Shown: positions 42,806 through 51,738 of the stretch, in pieces
Layout of the letters: each line of letters opens with the position of its first letter
How positions within the stretch are numbered: the stretch's first letter is position 1
NCBI RefSeq assembly: GCF_010727325.1
Contig: NZ_AP022565.1
Coordinates: forward strand, 4,774,001 to 4,838,000
DNA length: 64,000 nucleotides
Direction: 5' to 3'
Source: Mycolicibacterium alvei
GTDB lineage: Bacteria; Actinomycetota; Actinomycetes; Mycobacteriales; Mycobacteriaceae
Program-made: the position numbers and the translations under genes
Notes under the pieces: generated by a model
Database searches by the model: none
The model's input: only the letters and a program-made list of their open reading frames with translations
Told to the model about the DNA's origin: nothing

Positions 42806-43573
42806 TCAGCCCACCCAGCTCGGCGGGCGCTTCTGCAGGAAGGCCATCATGCCCTCACGGGCCTCATCGGAGACGAACAGTTGCGCCGACTGCCGGGTCA
42901 GTGCCTCGGCATCTGCGTCGAACCGACGCAGGATCGCCGCAGTCGTCAACGCTTTTGACGTCGCCAACCCCTGTGGTGAGCCCTTCGCGATCTCGGCCGT
43001 CAGCGCGGTCACGGCGGATTCGACGTCGTCAGCAGCCTGCGTGATCAGCCCGATCTCGGCTGCCTCGGCGGCGCCGAACTTCTCACCGGTGACGAAGTAG
43101 CGACCCGCCGCCCGCGGCGACATCTTCGGCAACAACGTCAGTGAAATGATCGACGGCGCAACGCCGATGCGCGCTTCGGTCAGTGCGAACGTGCTCTGTG
43201 GGCCGGCGACGACGAGATCGCACGCACCGATCAGCCCCATTCCGCCGGCCCGCACGTGCCCGTCGATCGCACCGATCACCGGGACCGGAAGCTCCAGGAT
43301 GGCCCGCAACGTCCGGGTCATCTCCCGGGCCCGGTCCACCGCGATCTCCCCGGGGTCCTGCCCGGCGGCCTCGCTCAGATCGGCCCCCGCGCAGAAGGTT
43401 CCACCGGTGTGGCCGAGCACCACCACCCGCACGCCGGGTTCCTCGGCCGCGTCGGTCAGGCCCTGGTGCAACTGCTCCACCAGGGCTGTCGACAGCGCGT
43501 TGCGGTTGTGCGGGGAATCCAGCGTGAGGCGTGCGACGGCGCCCTGGACCCGGTAGTGGACTAAAGCTGTCAT
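42806..43573 (-). CDS. echA7: Enoyl-CoA hydratase family protein (EchA7, Rv0971c-like)
   Basis: A 255-residue crotonase with the first oxyanion region FCAGADLSEAAGQD, GAIDGHVRAGGMGLIGACDLVVAG for CoA binding and the second oxyanion, and the acidic residue region TFALTEARIGVAP. It adds water to, or isomerises, an enoyl-CoA. It is the last gene of the operon; its ATG overlaps the fadE12 TGA (TGATG). The order fadE13-accD2-accA2-fadE12-echA7 matches Rv0975c-Rv0971c. Confidence 0.92.
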   Translation of the reverse strand: MTALVHYRVQGAVARLTLDSPHNRNALSTALVEQLHQGLTDAAEEPGVRVVVLGHTGGTFCAGADLSEAAGQDPGEIAVDRAREMTRTLRAILELPVPVIGAIDGHVRAGGMGLIGACDLVVAGPQSTFALTEARIGVAPSIISLTLLPKMSPRAAGRYFVTGEKFGAAEAAEIGLITQAADDVESAVTALTAEIAKGSPQGLATSKALTTAAILRRFDADAEALTRQSAQLFVSDEAREGMMAFLQKRPPSWVG

Positions 43574-44730
43574 CAGTAGGACCGAGGCAGGCCGAGCGAC
43601 GTCTGCGCGACGAAGTTCAGGATCATCTCGCGGCTCACCGGCGCGATGCGGGCGAGCTTCGACGCGGTCACTGCGGCGGCAATGCCGTACTCCTTGGTCA
43701 GGCCGTTGCCGCCGAGGGACTGCACGGCCTGATCGACCGCCCGCACCGACGCCTCGCCCGCCGCGTACTTGGCCATGTTGGCAGCTTCCGCCGCGCCGAA
43801 ATCGTCGCCGGCGTCATACAGCGTTGCGGCCTTCTGCATCATCAGCTTGGCGAGCTCCACCTCGATATGGTTCTGCGCCAACGGATGCGAGATACCTTGG
43901 TGCGACCCGATCGGCACTTTCCATACCTGGCGGGTCTTCACGTAGTCGACCGCCTTGTTGATCGCGAACCGGCCCACACCCACCGCGCTGGCCGCGCCCA
44001 TGATGCGTTCGGGATTCAGCCCGGCGAACAGCTGCGCGATCGCGGCGTCCTCCGAACCCACCAATGCATCGGCAGGTAACCGGACGTCGTCGAGGAACAC
44101 CTGGAACTGGCTCTCCGGGCTGACGATCTCCATCTCGATCTTGGTCCAGTTCAGCCCCGGGGTGTCGGTGGGGACGACGAACAGTGCCGGCTTGAGGTTT
44201 CCGGTCTTGTGGTCCTCGGTGCGGCCGACGACGAGGATGGCCTGCGCCTGATCCACCCCCGAGATGAACGTCTTCTGGCCCTTGAGGATCCAGTCGCTGC
44301 CGTCGCGGCGTGCGGTGGTGGTGATGCGGTGACTGTTGGAACCCGCATCAGGCTCGGTGATCGCGAAGGCCATCGTGATCGAGCCGTCGGCGATGCCGGG
44401 GATCCAGCGCTTCTTCTGCTCCTCGGTCCCGAACTTGGAGATGATCGTGCCGTTGATCGCGGGGGAGACCACCATCATCAGCAGCGCAGACCCGGCGGCC
44501 GACATCTCCTCCATCACCGTGGACAGCTCGTACATGCCGGCGCCGCCGCCGCCGTACTCCTCGGGCAGGTTGACCCCGATGAAGCCGAGTTTGCCCGCTT
44601 CGTTCCACAATTCGGTGGTGTGCTGTCCGGAGCGGGCCTTCTCCAGGTAGTAGTCCTGTCCGTAGTTGGCGGCCATCGCGGCCACCGCCTGGCGCAGGGC
44701 TTTCTGCTCTTCGGTCTCGATGAAGCTCAT
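43573..44730 (-). CDS. fadE12: Acyl-CoA dehydrogenase FadE12 (Rv0972c-like)
   Basis: A 385-residue FAD enzyme of normal ACAD length. Motifs: AFAITEPDAGSNSHRI (FAD/substrate signature), GQKTFISGVDQAQ, and VQSLGGNGLTKEYG near the C-terminus. It makes the trans-2-enoyl-CoA that EchA7 would hydrate. The ATG overlaps the accA2 stop (ATGA). Chain-length or branch specificity cannot be read from sequence. Confidence 0.93.
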   Translation of the reverse strand: MSFIETEEQKALRQAVAAMAANYGQDYYLEKARSGQHTTELWNEAGKLGFIGVNLPEEYGGGGAGMYELSTVMEEMSAAGSALLMMVVSPAINGTIISKFGTEEQKKRWIPGIADGSITMAFAITEPDAGSNSHRITTTARRDGSDWILKGQKTFISGVDQAQAILVVGRTEDHKTGNLKPALFVVPTDTPGLNWTKIEMEIVSPESQFQVFLDDVRLPADALVGSEDAAIAQLFAGLNPERIMGAASAVGVGRFAINKAVDYVKTRQVWKVPIGSHQGISHPLAQNHIEVELAKLMMQKAATLYDAGDDFGAAEAANMAKYAAGEASVRAVDQAVQSLGGNGLTKEYGIAAAVTASKLARIAPVSREMILNFVAQTSLGLPRSY

Positions 44731-46664
44731 GACTGTTCTCCTTCAGGGTTGTGCACGCGGGCAAGTACGGCGCCGACCTCGACCTGTTGGCCCGCGGCGA
44801 CATTGAGTTCGGCCAGCACCCCGTCCTCGGGGGCGGCGATGGTGTGCTCCATCTTCATGGCTTCCAGCCAGATCAACGGCTGTCCGGCACTGACGGTATC
44901 GCCGACGGCGGCCCCGACCCGGACGACCGAACCGGGCATCGGCGCCAGCAGCGAACCGTGCGCCACCGCGTCGTCCGGATCGGGGAAGCGGGGCAGCGCG
45001 GTGAGCTGCACGGGTCCGAGCGGGGAGTCGACGAACACCTGATCGCCATACCCCGCCACGTCGAACGCGCGATCCACTCCGTTGACGGTGAGCACCACCC
45101 GGCCCGGTGTCGCCGACACCAGGGAAACCCCTTCGTCGTCGGGCAATTCAACTCCGGTACGGGTGAATCGGTAGCGCACCGGGACGTCGTCGCCCGCGGC
45201 ATCGCGGTAGGTCCGGGACTGGTATCCCGAGGCCAGATTGCGCCATCCGCTCGGCGCGGCACCGAAAACCTTTGCGCTGCTGCGGTTGCACGCGGCGTCG
45301 GCAAGTGCAGCCGCGATCGCCGAGAGCGTCACCACCCCGGCATCGGCCAGCGCAGCGGCCAGGGTGTCGAGACCGTGCGTGTCGAAGAACGCGGTATCCG
45401 TCTCCCCGTCCAGGAACGCCGGATGCCGCAGTACGTTCACCAGAAGATCCCGGTTGGTGCGCAGTCCGTGAATGCGGGTGCGGGCCAGCGCATCGGCCAG
45501 TACGGTCGCGGCCTGGCGCCGGGTGGGTGCGTAGGAGATGACCTTGGCGAGCATGGGGTCGTAGAAGATCGACACCACCGAGCCGTCCTCGATACCGGTG
45601 TCGACGCGCACCTGCCCGGGCACGTCGAACCGGTGCACCGTGCCGGCCTGCGGCTGCCAGCCCTTGGCCGGATCCTCGGCATACAGGCGGGCCTCGATGG
45701 CCGAACCACGAGAGGCTGGCGGCTCGGCGTCGAGTCGGCCGCCGTCGGCGACCAGGATCTGCAGCTCGACCAGATCGAGCCCCGTGGTGGCCTCGGTGAC
45801 TGGATGCTCCACCTGCAGGCGGGTGTTCATCTCCAGGAAGAAGAAGTCACCCATCTCGTCCGCCATGAACTCGACGGTGCCCGCGCCGGCGTAGCCGATC
45901 GCCTCGGCAGCCAGCCGGGCCGCGTCGAACAACTTCTCCCGCATTCCCGGAGTGCGTTCCACCAGAGGCGACGGGGCTTCCTCGATGACCTTCTGATGAC
46001 GCCGCTGGATCGAGCACTCGCGCTCACCGACCGCCCACACCGTGCCGTGCTGGTCGGCCAGCACCTGCACCTCGACGTGATGGCCGGCCGCCAGGTAGCG
46101 CTCGCAGAACACCGTCGGGTCGCCGAACGCCGACTGTGCCTCACGCTGTGCGGCGGCCACTTCGTCGGGTAGATCGGACAATTCACGGACGACGCGCATG
46201 CCGCGGCCGCCGCCGCCGGCAGATGCCTTCACCAGCACCGGCAGCTGATCGGCCGTCACGGTGGACGGATCGAGTTTGGCCAGCACCGGAACGCCGGCCG
46301 CGGCCATCATCTTCTTGGCCTCGATCTTGGAGCCCATGGCAGCAACGGCATTCACCGGCGGACCGATCCAGGTCAGCCCGGCGTCGATCACCGCGGCGGC
46401 GAAATCCGGGTTCTCGGAGAGAAACCCGTAGCCGGGGTGAACGGCGTCGGCGCCCGAAGCCCGGGCGGCGGTGATGATCTGGGCGGAGTCGAGGTAGCCG
46501 TTGTTGCCTTCCAGGCGAACCCGGGCGTCGGCCTCTGCGACGTGTGCGGACCCGGCGTCGGGGTCGGTGTACACCGCGACGGTGCCGATGCCGAGGCGCC
46601 GGCAGGTCTCGAACACCCGGCGGGCGATCTCCCCGCGGTTCGCGACGAGCACTCTCGTAATCAT
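44727..46664 (-). CDS. accA2: Acyl-CoA carboxylase alpha subunit: biotin carboxylase + BCCP (AccA2)
   Basis: 645 residues from ATG 46664 (MITRVLVANRGEIARRVF). The N-terminal biotin carboxylase has KASAGGGGRGMRVV as ATP-grasp loop, EVQVLAD, ECSIQRRHQKVIEEAP and EMNTRLQVEHPVTE. The C-terminal biotinyl domain is EAMKMEHT with the biotinylated Lys near residue 604. It carboxylates biotin with bicarbonate for the AccD2 subunit. An inverted repeat lies in the 86-base gap after accD2. Upstream extension to 46712 is unsupported. Confidence 0.94.
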   Translation of the reverse strand: MITRVLVANRGEIARRVFETCRRLGIGTVAVYTDPDAGSAHVAEADARVRLEGNNGYLDSAQIITAARASGADAVHPGYGFLSENPDFAAAVIDAGLTWIGPPVNAVAAMGSKIEAKKMMAAAGVPVLAKLDPSTVTADQLPVLVKASAGGGGRGMRVVRELSDLPDEVAAAQREAQSAFGDPTVFCERYLAAGHHVEVQVLADQHGTVWAVGERECSIQRRHQKVIEEAPSPLVERTPGMREKLFDAARLAAEAIGYAGAGTVEFMADEMGDFFFLEMNTRLQVEHPVTEATTGLDLVELQILVADGGRLDAEPPASRGSAIEARLYAEDPAKGWQPQAGTVHRFDVPGQVRVDTGIEDGSVVSIFYDPMLAKVISYAPTRRQAATVLADALARTRIHGLRTNRDLLVNVLRHPAFLDGETDTAFFDTHGLDTLAAALADAGVVTLSAIAAALADAACNRSSAKVFGAAPSGWRNLASGYQSRTYRDAAGDDVPVRYRFTRTGVELPDDEGVSLVSATPGRVVLTVNGVDRAFDVAGYGDQVFVDSPLGPVQLTALPRFPDPDDAVAHGSLLAPMPGSVVRVGAAVGDTVSAGQPLIWLEAMKMEHTIAAPEDGVLAELNVAAGQQVEVGAVLARVHNPEGEQS

Positions 46665-46676
46665 TGTCACCCAACC

Positions 46677-46722
46677 TGAGCTTGTGGTCGAAGAATCGTC
46701 GAAATCTCGCACACAAGCTCAG
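46677..46722. promoter_or_regulatory. Inverted repeat between accD2 and accA2
   Basis: CTGAGCTTGTG (46677-46687) and CACAAGCTCAG (46712-46722) pair perfectly over 11 bases, with a 24-base loop. Nearby GTCGAATC/GATTCTTCGAC segments could pair in a competing way. It is the only sizeable gap in an otherwise overlapping operon. Confidence 0.65.
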
Positions 46723-46750
46723 ATTCGACGCGCAAGGTAGGCATAAGCGC

Positions 46751-48346
46751 TCACATCCTGAAGACGCCGAAGTTCGACGTCCCCTCGATCGGGCCATTCG
46801 CGATGGCGGACAGGCACATTCCCAGCACGGTTCGGGTGTCGCGCGGGTCGATCACCCCGTCGTCGTACAACCGGCCGGAGAGGAACATCGGCAGCGACTC
46901 GGCCTCGATCTGAGCCTCGACCGCAGCCCGCAGTGCCGCGTCGGCGGCCTCGTCGACCGCCTGTCCACGGGCCTCGGCGGCAGCGCGACTGACGATCGAG
47001 AGCACCCCGGCAAGCTGGGTGCCGCCCATCACCGCGGACTTGGACGACGGCCACGCGAACAGGAAGCGCGGATCGTACGCGCGCCCGCACATACCGTAGT
47101 GGCCCGCGCCGTAGGAGGCGCCGAGCAGCAGCGAGATGTGCGGCACGGTGGAGTTGGACACTGCATTGATCATCATCGAGCCGTGCTTGATCATGCCGCC
47201 CTCTTCGTACTGCTTACCCACCATGTAGCCGGTGGTGTTGTGCAGGAACAGAAGTGGGGTGTTGGACCGGTTGGCCAGCTGGATGAACTGGGTGGCCTTC
47301 TGCGATTCCTCGCTGAACAGCACGCCGCGGTGATTGGCCAGGATCCCGATCGGGTAGCCGTACAGCGTGGCCCATCCCGTTACCAGTGACGACCCGTACA
47401 GCGGCTTGAACTCGTCGAAGTCGGAGCCGTCGACGATGCGGGCGATCACATCACGCGGGTCGAACGGGATGCGTAGATCGGCGGGCACGATGCCGATGAG
47501 CTCCTCCGGGTCGAACCGCGGCTCGACTACCGGGGCGGGCGCAGGTCCCTGCTTGCGCCAGTTCAGCCGGGCCACGATGCGACGCCCGATCCGGATCGCG
47601 TCGAGCTCGTCGTTGGCCAGGTAATCGCCCAGACCCGAAGTGCGGGAGTGCATCTCGGCGCCACCCAGCGACTCGTCGTCGGACTCCTCTCCGGTGGCCA
47701 TCTTGACCAGTGGCGGCCCGGCCAGGAACACCTTGGAACGGTCTTTGATCATCACCACGTGGTCGGACATGCCGGGGATGTAGGCACCGCCGGCCGTCGA
47801 GTTGCCGAACACCAGGGAAATCGTCGGGATGCCTGCCGCCGACAGCCGGGTCAGGTCGCGGAACATCTGCCCGCCGGGAATGAAGATCTCCTTCTGCGTC
47901 GGCAGATCGGCGCCACCGGACTCGACCAGGGAGATCACCGGAAGCCGGTTCTCCATCGCGATCTGGTTGGCCCGCAGGATCTTCTTGAGCGTCCACGGGT
48001 TACTCGTGCCGCCCTTGACCGTCGGATCGTTCGCGACGATCAGGCACTCGACACCCTCGACGGCACCGATGCCGCAGACGACGCTGGCGCCGACGGTGAA
48101 ATCACTGCCCCAGGCGGCCAGTGGGCTGAGCTCGAGGAACGGTGCGTCCGGATCCAGCAGCAGCTCGACGCGCTCTCGGGCGGTGAGCTTGCCCCGGCCG
48201 TGATGGCGGTCGACGTACTTGGGCCCGCCACCGGCCAGGGCCTTGGCGTGCTCAGTGTCGAGTTCGGTGAGCTTGGTCGCCATCGCCTCGGCGGCCTCGG
48301 TGAACCCGGGGGAGCGGGGATCGATGGTGGACTTCAGAGTGGTCAC
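46751..48346 (-). CDS. accD2: Acyl-CoA carboxyltransferase beta subunit (AccD2)
   Basis: A 531-residue crotonase-type carboxyltransferase of the MCC/PCC beta family: KYVDRHHGRGKLTARERVELLLDP, VESGGADLPTQKEIF, GNSTAGGAYIPGMSD and GASYGAGHYGMCGRAYDPRF. It transfers CO2 from AccA2 biotin to an acyl-CoA. Start is GTG 48346, overlapping the fadE13 stop (GTGA). The VESGGADLPTQ stretch resembles methylcrotonyl/geranyl-CoA carboxylase beta subunits more than propionyl ones; this is a family impression. Confidence 0.93.
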   Translation of the reverse strand: MTTLKSTIDPRSPGFTEAAEAMATKLTELDTEHAKALAGGGPKYVDRHHGRGKLTARERVELLLDPDAPFLELSPLAAWGSDFTVGASVVCGIGAVEGVECLIVANDPTVKGGTSNPWTLKKILRANQIAMENRLPVISLVESGGADLPTQKEIFIPGGQMFRDLTRLSAAGIPTISLVFGNSTAGGAYIPGMSDHVVMIKDRSKVFLAGPPLVKMATGEESDDESLGGAEMHSRTSGLGDYLANDELDAIRIGRRIVARLNWRKQGPAPAPVVEPRFDPEELIGIVPADLRIPFDPRDVIARIVDGSDFDEFKPLYGSSLVTGWATLYGYPIGILANHRGVLFSEESQKATQFIQLANRSNTPLLFLHNTTGYMVGKQYEEGGMIKHGSMMINAVSNSTVPHISLLLGASYGAGHYGMCGRAYDPRFLFAWPSSKSAVMGGTQLAGVLSIVSRAAAEARGQAVDEAADAALRAAVEAQIEAESLPMFLSGRLYDDGVIDPRDTRTVLGMCLSAIANGPIEGTSNFGVFRM

Positions 48347-49494
48347 GACTGGAACCCCAATGTCTTTGCGGCCAACGAGGTCAGGATTTCGGTGGTGCCA
48401 CCACCGATACCCAGGATGCGCATGTCACGGTACTGACGTTCGACCTCGGATTCGGCCATATAGCCCATCCCGCCGAACAACTGCACGGCTTGATTCGCCA
48501 CCCACTCGCCGGTCTCGACCGCGGTGTTCTTGGCGAAGCACACCTCGGTGATCAGATTCTCTTCACCCGCCAACTGGCGCTCGACGACATGCCGCGTGTA
48601 CACCCGGGCCACATCGATCCGCCGGGCCATTTCCGCCAGGGTGTTCTGCACCGACTGCCGGGCGATCAGTGGCTTGCCGAACGTCTCGCGGTCGCGGCAC
48701 CACTGCACGGTCAGATCCAGACAGCGCTGGGCACTGGCGTAGGCCTGTACGGCCAGGCCCACCCGCTCGGACACGAATGCCGCGGCGATCTGGAAGAAGC
48801 CGGAGTTCTCCGCGCCGATCAGGTTGGCCACCGGCACCCGCACGTCGCTGTAGGACAGCTCAGCGGTGTCGCTTGAACGCCAACCCATCTTGTCGAGCTT
48901 GCGGGTGACCTCGAATCCCGGCGTGGTCTTGTCGACCACGATCAGCGAGACGCCCGCTGCGCCCGGGCCGCCGGTGCGCGAGGCGGTGACGACGTAGTCC
49001 GCCCGCACGCCCGAGGTGATGTAGGTTTTGGCGCCGTTCAGGATGTAGTCGTCGCCGTCTCGCACCGCGCGCGTGGTGAGATGCCCGACGTCGGAGCCGC
49101 CGCCCGGTTCGGTGATGGCCAGGGATCCGATGAGATCCCCACGCAGCGTGGGCTTCACGTAGGTCTCGATGAGGCGTTCATCACCCGAGGCGATCATGTG
49201 CGGTACTGCGATGCCACAGGTGAAGAGCGAGGCGAACACGCCGCCCGGTGAACCCGAGTAGTGCATTTCCTCGCCGATGATCACGGCGTCGGCCCCGTCG
49301 CCGCCGCCACCGCCGACCGACTCGGGGAAGTTGGCGCCGAGTAGTCCCGCTTCGCCGGCCTTGTGGTGCAGCTCGCGCGGCAGCTCGCCGGTGCGTTCCC
49401 ATTCGTCGGCGTGGGGCAGCACCTCACGCTCGGCGAAACTTCGCACCGTCTTGCGCAGTGATTCGCGTTCGGGGGTATTCCAGATGCCGGTCAC
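48343..49494 (-). CDS. fadE13: Acyl-CoA dehydrogenase FadE13 (Rv0975c-like)
   Basis: 383 residues from GTG 49494 (MTGIWNTPERESLRKTVRSFAE), overlapping the upstream stop by GTGA. Signatures: SLAITEPGGGSDVGHLTTRA, GAKTYITSGVRAD and QLFGGMGYMAESEVERQYRDMRILGIGGGTTEI, the acyl-CoA dehydrogenase C-terminal block. With FadE12 it gives the operon two dehydrogenation steps on either side of a carboxylation, as in branched-chain catabolism. Confidence 0.92.
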   Translation of the reverse strand: MTGIWNTPERESLRKTVRSFAEREVLPHADEWERTGELPRELHHKAGEAGLLGANFPESVGGGGGDGADAVIIGEEMHYSGSPGGVFASLFTCGIAVPHMIASGDERLIETYVKPTLRGDLIGSLAITEPGGGSDVGHLTTRAVRDGDDYILNGAKTYITSGVRADYVVTASRTGGPGAAGVSLIVVDKTTPGFEVTRKLDKMGWRSSDTAELSYSDVRVPVANLIGAENSGFFQIAAAFVSERVGLAVQAYASAQRCLDLTVQWCRDRETFGKPLIARQSVQNTLAEMARRIDVARVYTRHVVERQLAGEENLITEVCFAKNTAVETGEWVANQAVQLFGGMGYMAESEVERQYRDMRILGIGGGTTEILTSLAAKTLGFQS

Positions 49495-51194
49495 AGCAGC
49501 CTTTCCGGGATATCGAGATGACGGCTGCGCAACCATTCGCCCAGCCCTTTGGCCTGCGGATCGAACCGGGCCTGGTATGCGACGCCCTGGCCGAGAATGC
49601 CTTCGATCACAAAGTTCACGGCTCGCAGATTGGGCAGCAGATGCCGGGTGACCGGCAGATCGACTGTCTCGGGCAGTAATTCACGAATCCGCTCGACCGT
49701 CAGGGCGTGGGCCAGCCAGCGCCACTGCTCGTCGGTTCGCACCCAGACCCCGACATTGGCCGACCCGCCCTTGTCGCCGCTGCGAGCACCGGCGATCGTG
49801 CCGAGTGCCGTGCGGCGGGTGGGTCCGGCAGGGAGTTCCTCGGGCAGGACCGGATCGGAAACTGGTGCCAGAGAGAGTGTTTCGGCTGCCGGTGCGATAC
49901 CGATCCGGGTGCCGTCGGCATGCGCGGCGATGTGTGGCACCTCGGTGGCGTCGACGTAACCGGGTACGAACACGCCGTAGATCTGACCGTCGCCGGGTGG
50001 TGCTGTGGTGGTGAACCCCGGATAGCTCGCCAGTGCGAGTTCCACACCCGCCGAGGAGAATTGGCGTCCGACGATGCTGGGATCCGCATCACGGACGACG
50101 CAGTGCAGCAGCGCACTGGCGGCTTCCTCGGTATCGGCATCGGGATGATCGGTGCGGGCCAGCGTCCACTCCAGCTCGGCAGGACGGACCTTGATCCCGG
50201 CCTCCAGCTGGCTGCGTATCAGCTGCGCCTTGGCCTCGATGTCCAGGCCGGTCAACACAAAGGTGGCGGAATTGCGGAAGCCACCGATGCTGTTGCACGA
50301 CACCTTGAGTGTCGGGGGTGGAGCTTCCCCCGTCACCCCGGAGATCCGTACCCGGTCGGGGCCGTCCTGGCTCAACTGCACAGAGTCCACGCGCAGCGTC
50401 ACATCCGGATTGGCGTACCGGGCGCCGGTGATCTCGTAGAGCAGCTGCGCGGTGACCGTGCCGACGCTGACCTGCCCGCCGGTGCCGGCGTGTTTGGTGA
50501 TCACCGAGGAGCCGTCGGCGGAGATCTCGGCGATCGGAAACCCGGGCCGGGCCAGATCTGGAATGTCTCGGAAGAACGAGTAGTTGCCGCCGGTGGCCTG
50601 GGTGCCGCATTCGATTACGTGACCCGCCGCGACGGCCCCGGCCAGCGCGTCGTAGTCGGTGGCCGACCAGCCGAAGTGCGCGGCCGCCGGCCCGACGATC
50701 ACCGACGCGTCGGTCACGCGCCCGGTGACGACGACGTCGGCGCCGGAATTCAGGCAGTCGACGATGCCCCACGCGCCCAGGTAGGCATTGGCGGCCAGGG
50801 GAGTGCCCAGCCCGAGTTCGGAAGCGCGGCCCACCAGGTCATCGCCCTCGACATGGGCGACGTTGACGTCGAGGCCGAGGCGCTCGGCCAGGGCCCGGAC
50901 CGCGGTGGCCAGCCCCGCCGGGTTCAGCCCGCCGGCGTTGGCCACGATCTTCACGCCCTTGTCGAGGGCCAGCCCGAGAGACTGCTCCAGCTGGGTGAGG
51001 AAGGTCTTGGCATAGCCGCGGTCGGGATTCTTGGCCCGGTCACGGGCCAGGATCAGCATGGTGAGCTCGGCCAGGTAATCGCCGGTCAGATAGTCCAGCT
51101 CACCGCCGGTGAGCATGTCGTGCATCGCGGACAGCCGGTCGCCGTAAAACCCCGAACAATTACCGATGCGCACTGCATCAGGCCCTGAAGGCAC
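49491..51194 (-). CDS. AtuA-like acyclic terpene utilisation family protein (Rv0976c-like)
   Basis: 567 residues from GTG 51194, chosen for AGGAG five bases upstream; the frame remains open to 51383. The N-terminal DUF1446/AtuA domain has VRIGNCSGFYGDRLSAM, YLAELTMLIL, VKIVANAGGLNPAG, DVVVTGRVTDASV and HVIECGTQATGGNYS. The C-terminal AtuA-type domain has ARSGDKGGSANVGVW. AtuA genes are tied to citronellol/geraniol degradation in pseudomonads, though the reaction is unclear. It is first in the operon with dehydrogenase, carboxylase and hydratase genes, supporting isoprenoid or leucine-like acid degradation. Confidence 0.85.
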   Translation of the reverse strand: MPSGPDAVRIGNCSGFYGDRLSAMHDMLTGGELDYLTGDYLAELTMLILARDRAKNPDRGYAKTFLTQLEQSLGLALDKGVKIVANAGGLNPAGLATAVRALAERLGLDVNVAHVEGDDLVGRASELGLGTPLAANAYLGAWGIVDCLNSGADVVVTGRVTDASVIVGPAAAHFGWSATDYDALAGAVAAGHVIECGTQATGGNYSFFRDIPDLARPGFPIAEISADGSSVITKHAGTGGQVSVGTVTAQLLYEITGARYANPDVTLRVDSVQLSQDGPDRVRISGVTGEAPPPTLKVSCNSIGGFRNSATFVLTGLDIEAKAQLIRSQLEAGIKVRPAELEWTLARTDHPDADTEEAASALLHCVVRDADPSIVGRQFSSAGVELALASYPGFTTTAPPGDGQIYGVFVPGYVDATEVPHIAAHADGTRIGIAPAAETLSLAPVSDPVLPEELPAGPTRRTALGTIAGARSGDKGGSANVGVWVRTDEQWRWLAHALTVERIRELLPETVDLPVTRHLLPNLRAVNFVIEGILGQGVAYQARFDPQAKGLGEWLRSRHLDIPERLL

Positions 51195-51230
51195 ACGTAC
51201 TCCTGTCGACGCTGACAATGGATACCAACC

Positions 51231-51246
51231 AACCAACCGGTAGGTT
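51231..51246. promoter_or_regulatory. Palindromic operator upstream of the AtuA-like operon
   Basis: AACCAACCGGTAGGTT is a 16-base palindrome with one mismatched pair, preceded by an extra AACC repeat. It is 37 bases before the operon start and fits a TetR-type dimer site. No regulator gene is adjacent. Confidence 0.6.
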
Positions 51247-51425
51247 ATCGGGTACCGCTGGTCTCGCGTCAATAGGTGGCCGGTATGTCCCAGCTCAGGC
51301 TCGGTAGGTCTGCGGCCACCGTTTTGGAGCAGCGCCAGGTCAACCGTTACTCTGTAACCAATCGTCGCCGCCGGCGGGCTCATTCGGTTCGCGCGGTAAC
51401 AACCCTAAGCAAGGAGATGCACGTC

Positions 51426-51599
51426 ATGGCTGTGCCCAAGCGCAGAATGTCGCGCGCGAACACCCGTAGCCGGCGCGCGCAGTGGAAGGCCGAGGCCACC
51501 GGTCTCGTCGGCGTCAATGTCGCCGGTCAGCAGCACAAGGTGCCGCGCCGTCTGCTCAAGGCCGCCCGTCTCGGCCTGGTCGACCTCGACAAGCGCTAG
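51426..51599 (+). CDS. rpmF: 50S ribosomal protein L32
   Basis: 57 residues from ATG 51426 after [23 protein letters not shown], then [13 protein letters not shown] and [17 protein letters not shown]. It has no CxxC zinc pair, so it is the zinc-free type found beside mprA in mycobacteria (Rv0979A). A classic intrinsic terminator follows. Confidence 0.95.
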   Translation: MAVPKRRMSRANTRSRRAQWKAEATGLVGVNVAGQQHKVPRRLLKAARLGLVDLDKR

Positions 51600-51620
51600 A
51601 CCCGCAGACACTTCTTCAGA

Positions 51621-51648
51621 AAGCGCCATCACTCGCGATGGCGCTTTT
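51621..51648 (+). terminator. Intrinsic terminator after rpmF
   Basis: AAGCGCCATC and GATGGCGCTT pair over 10 bases with an ACTCGC loop, followed by TTT. Confidence 0.92.
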
Positions 51649-51704
51649 TGTCGTGCTCGGAGCCGGTTTGGGCTCGAGAAACGCTCGGTGAATTTGCGGC
51701 GTGC

Positions 51705-51722
51705 CTCTCAGCCCTCTCTCAG
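51705..51722. promoter_or_regulatory. MprA box before mprA
   Basis: Direct repeat CTCTCAG at 51705-51711 and 51716-51722, start-to-start 11 bases, 17 bases upstream of the mprA start. MprA is known to bind loosely conserved direct repeats and to control its own gene. Confidence 0.6.
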
Positions 51723-51738
51723 ACAGCGGGTTGAAACT

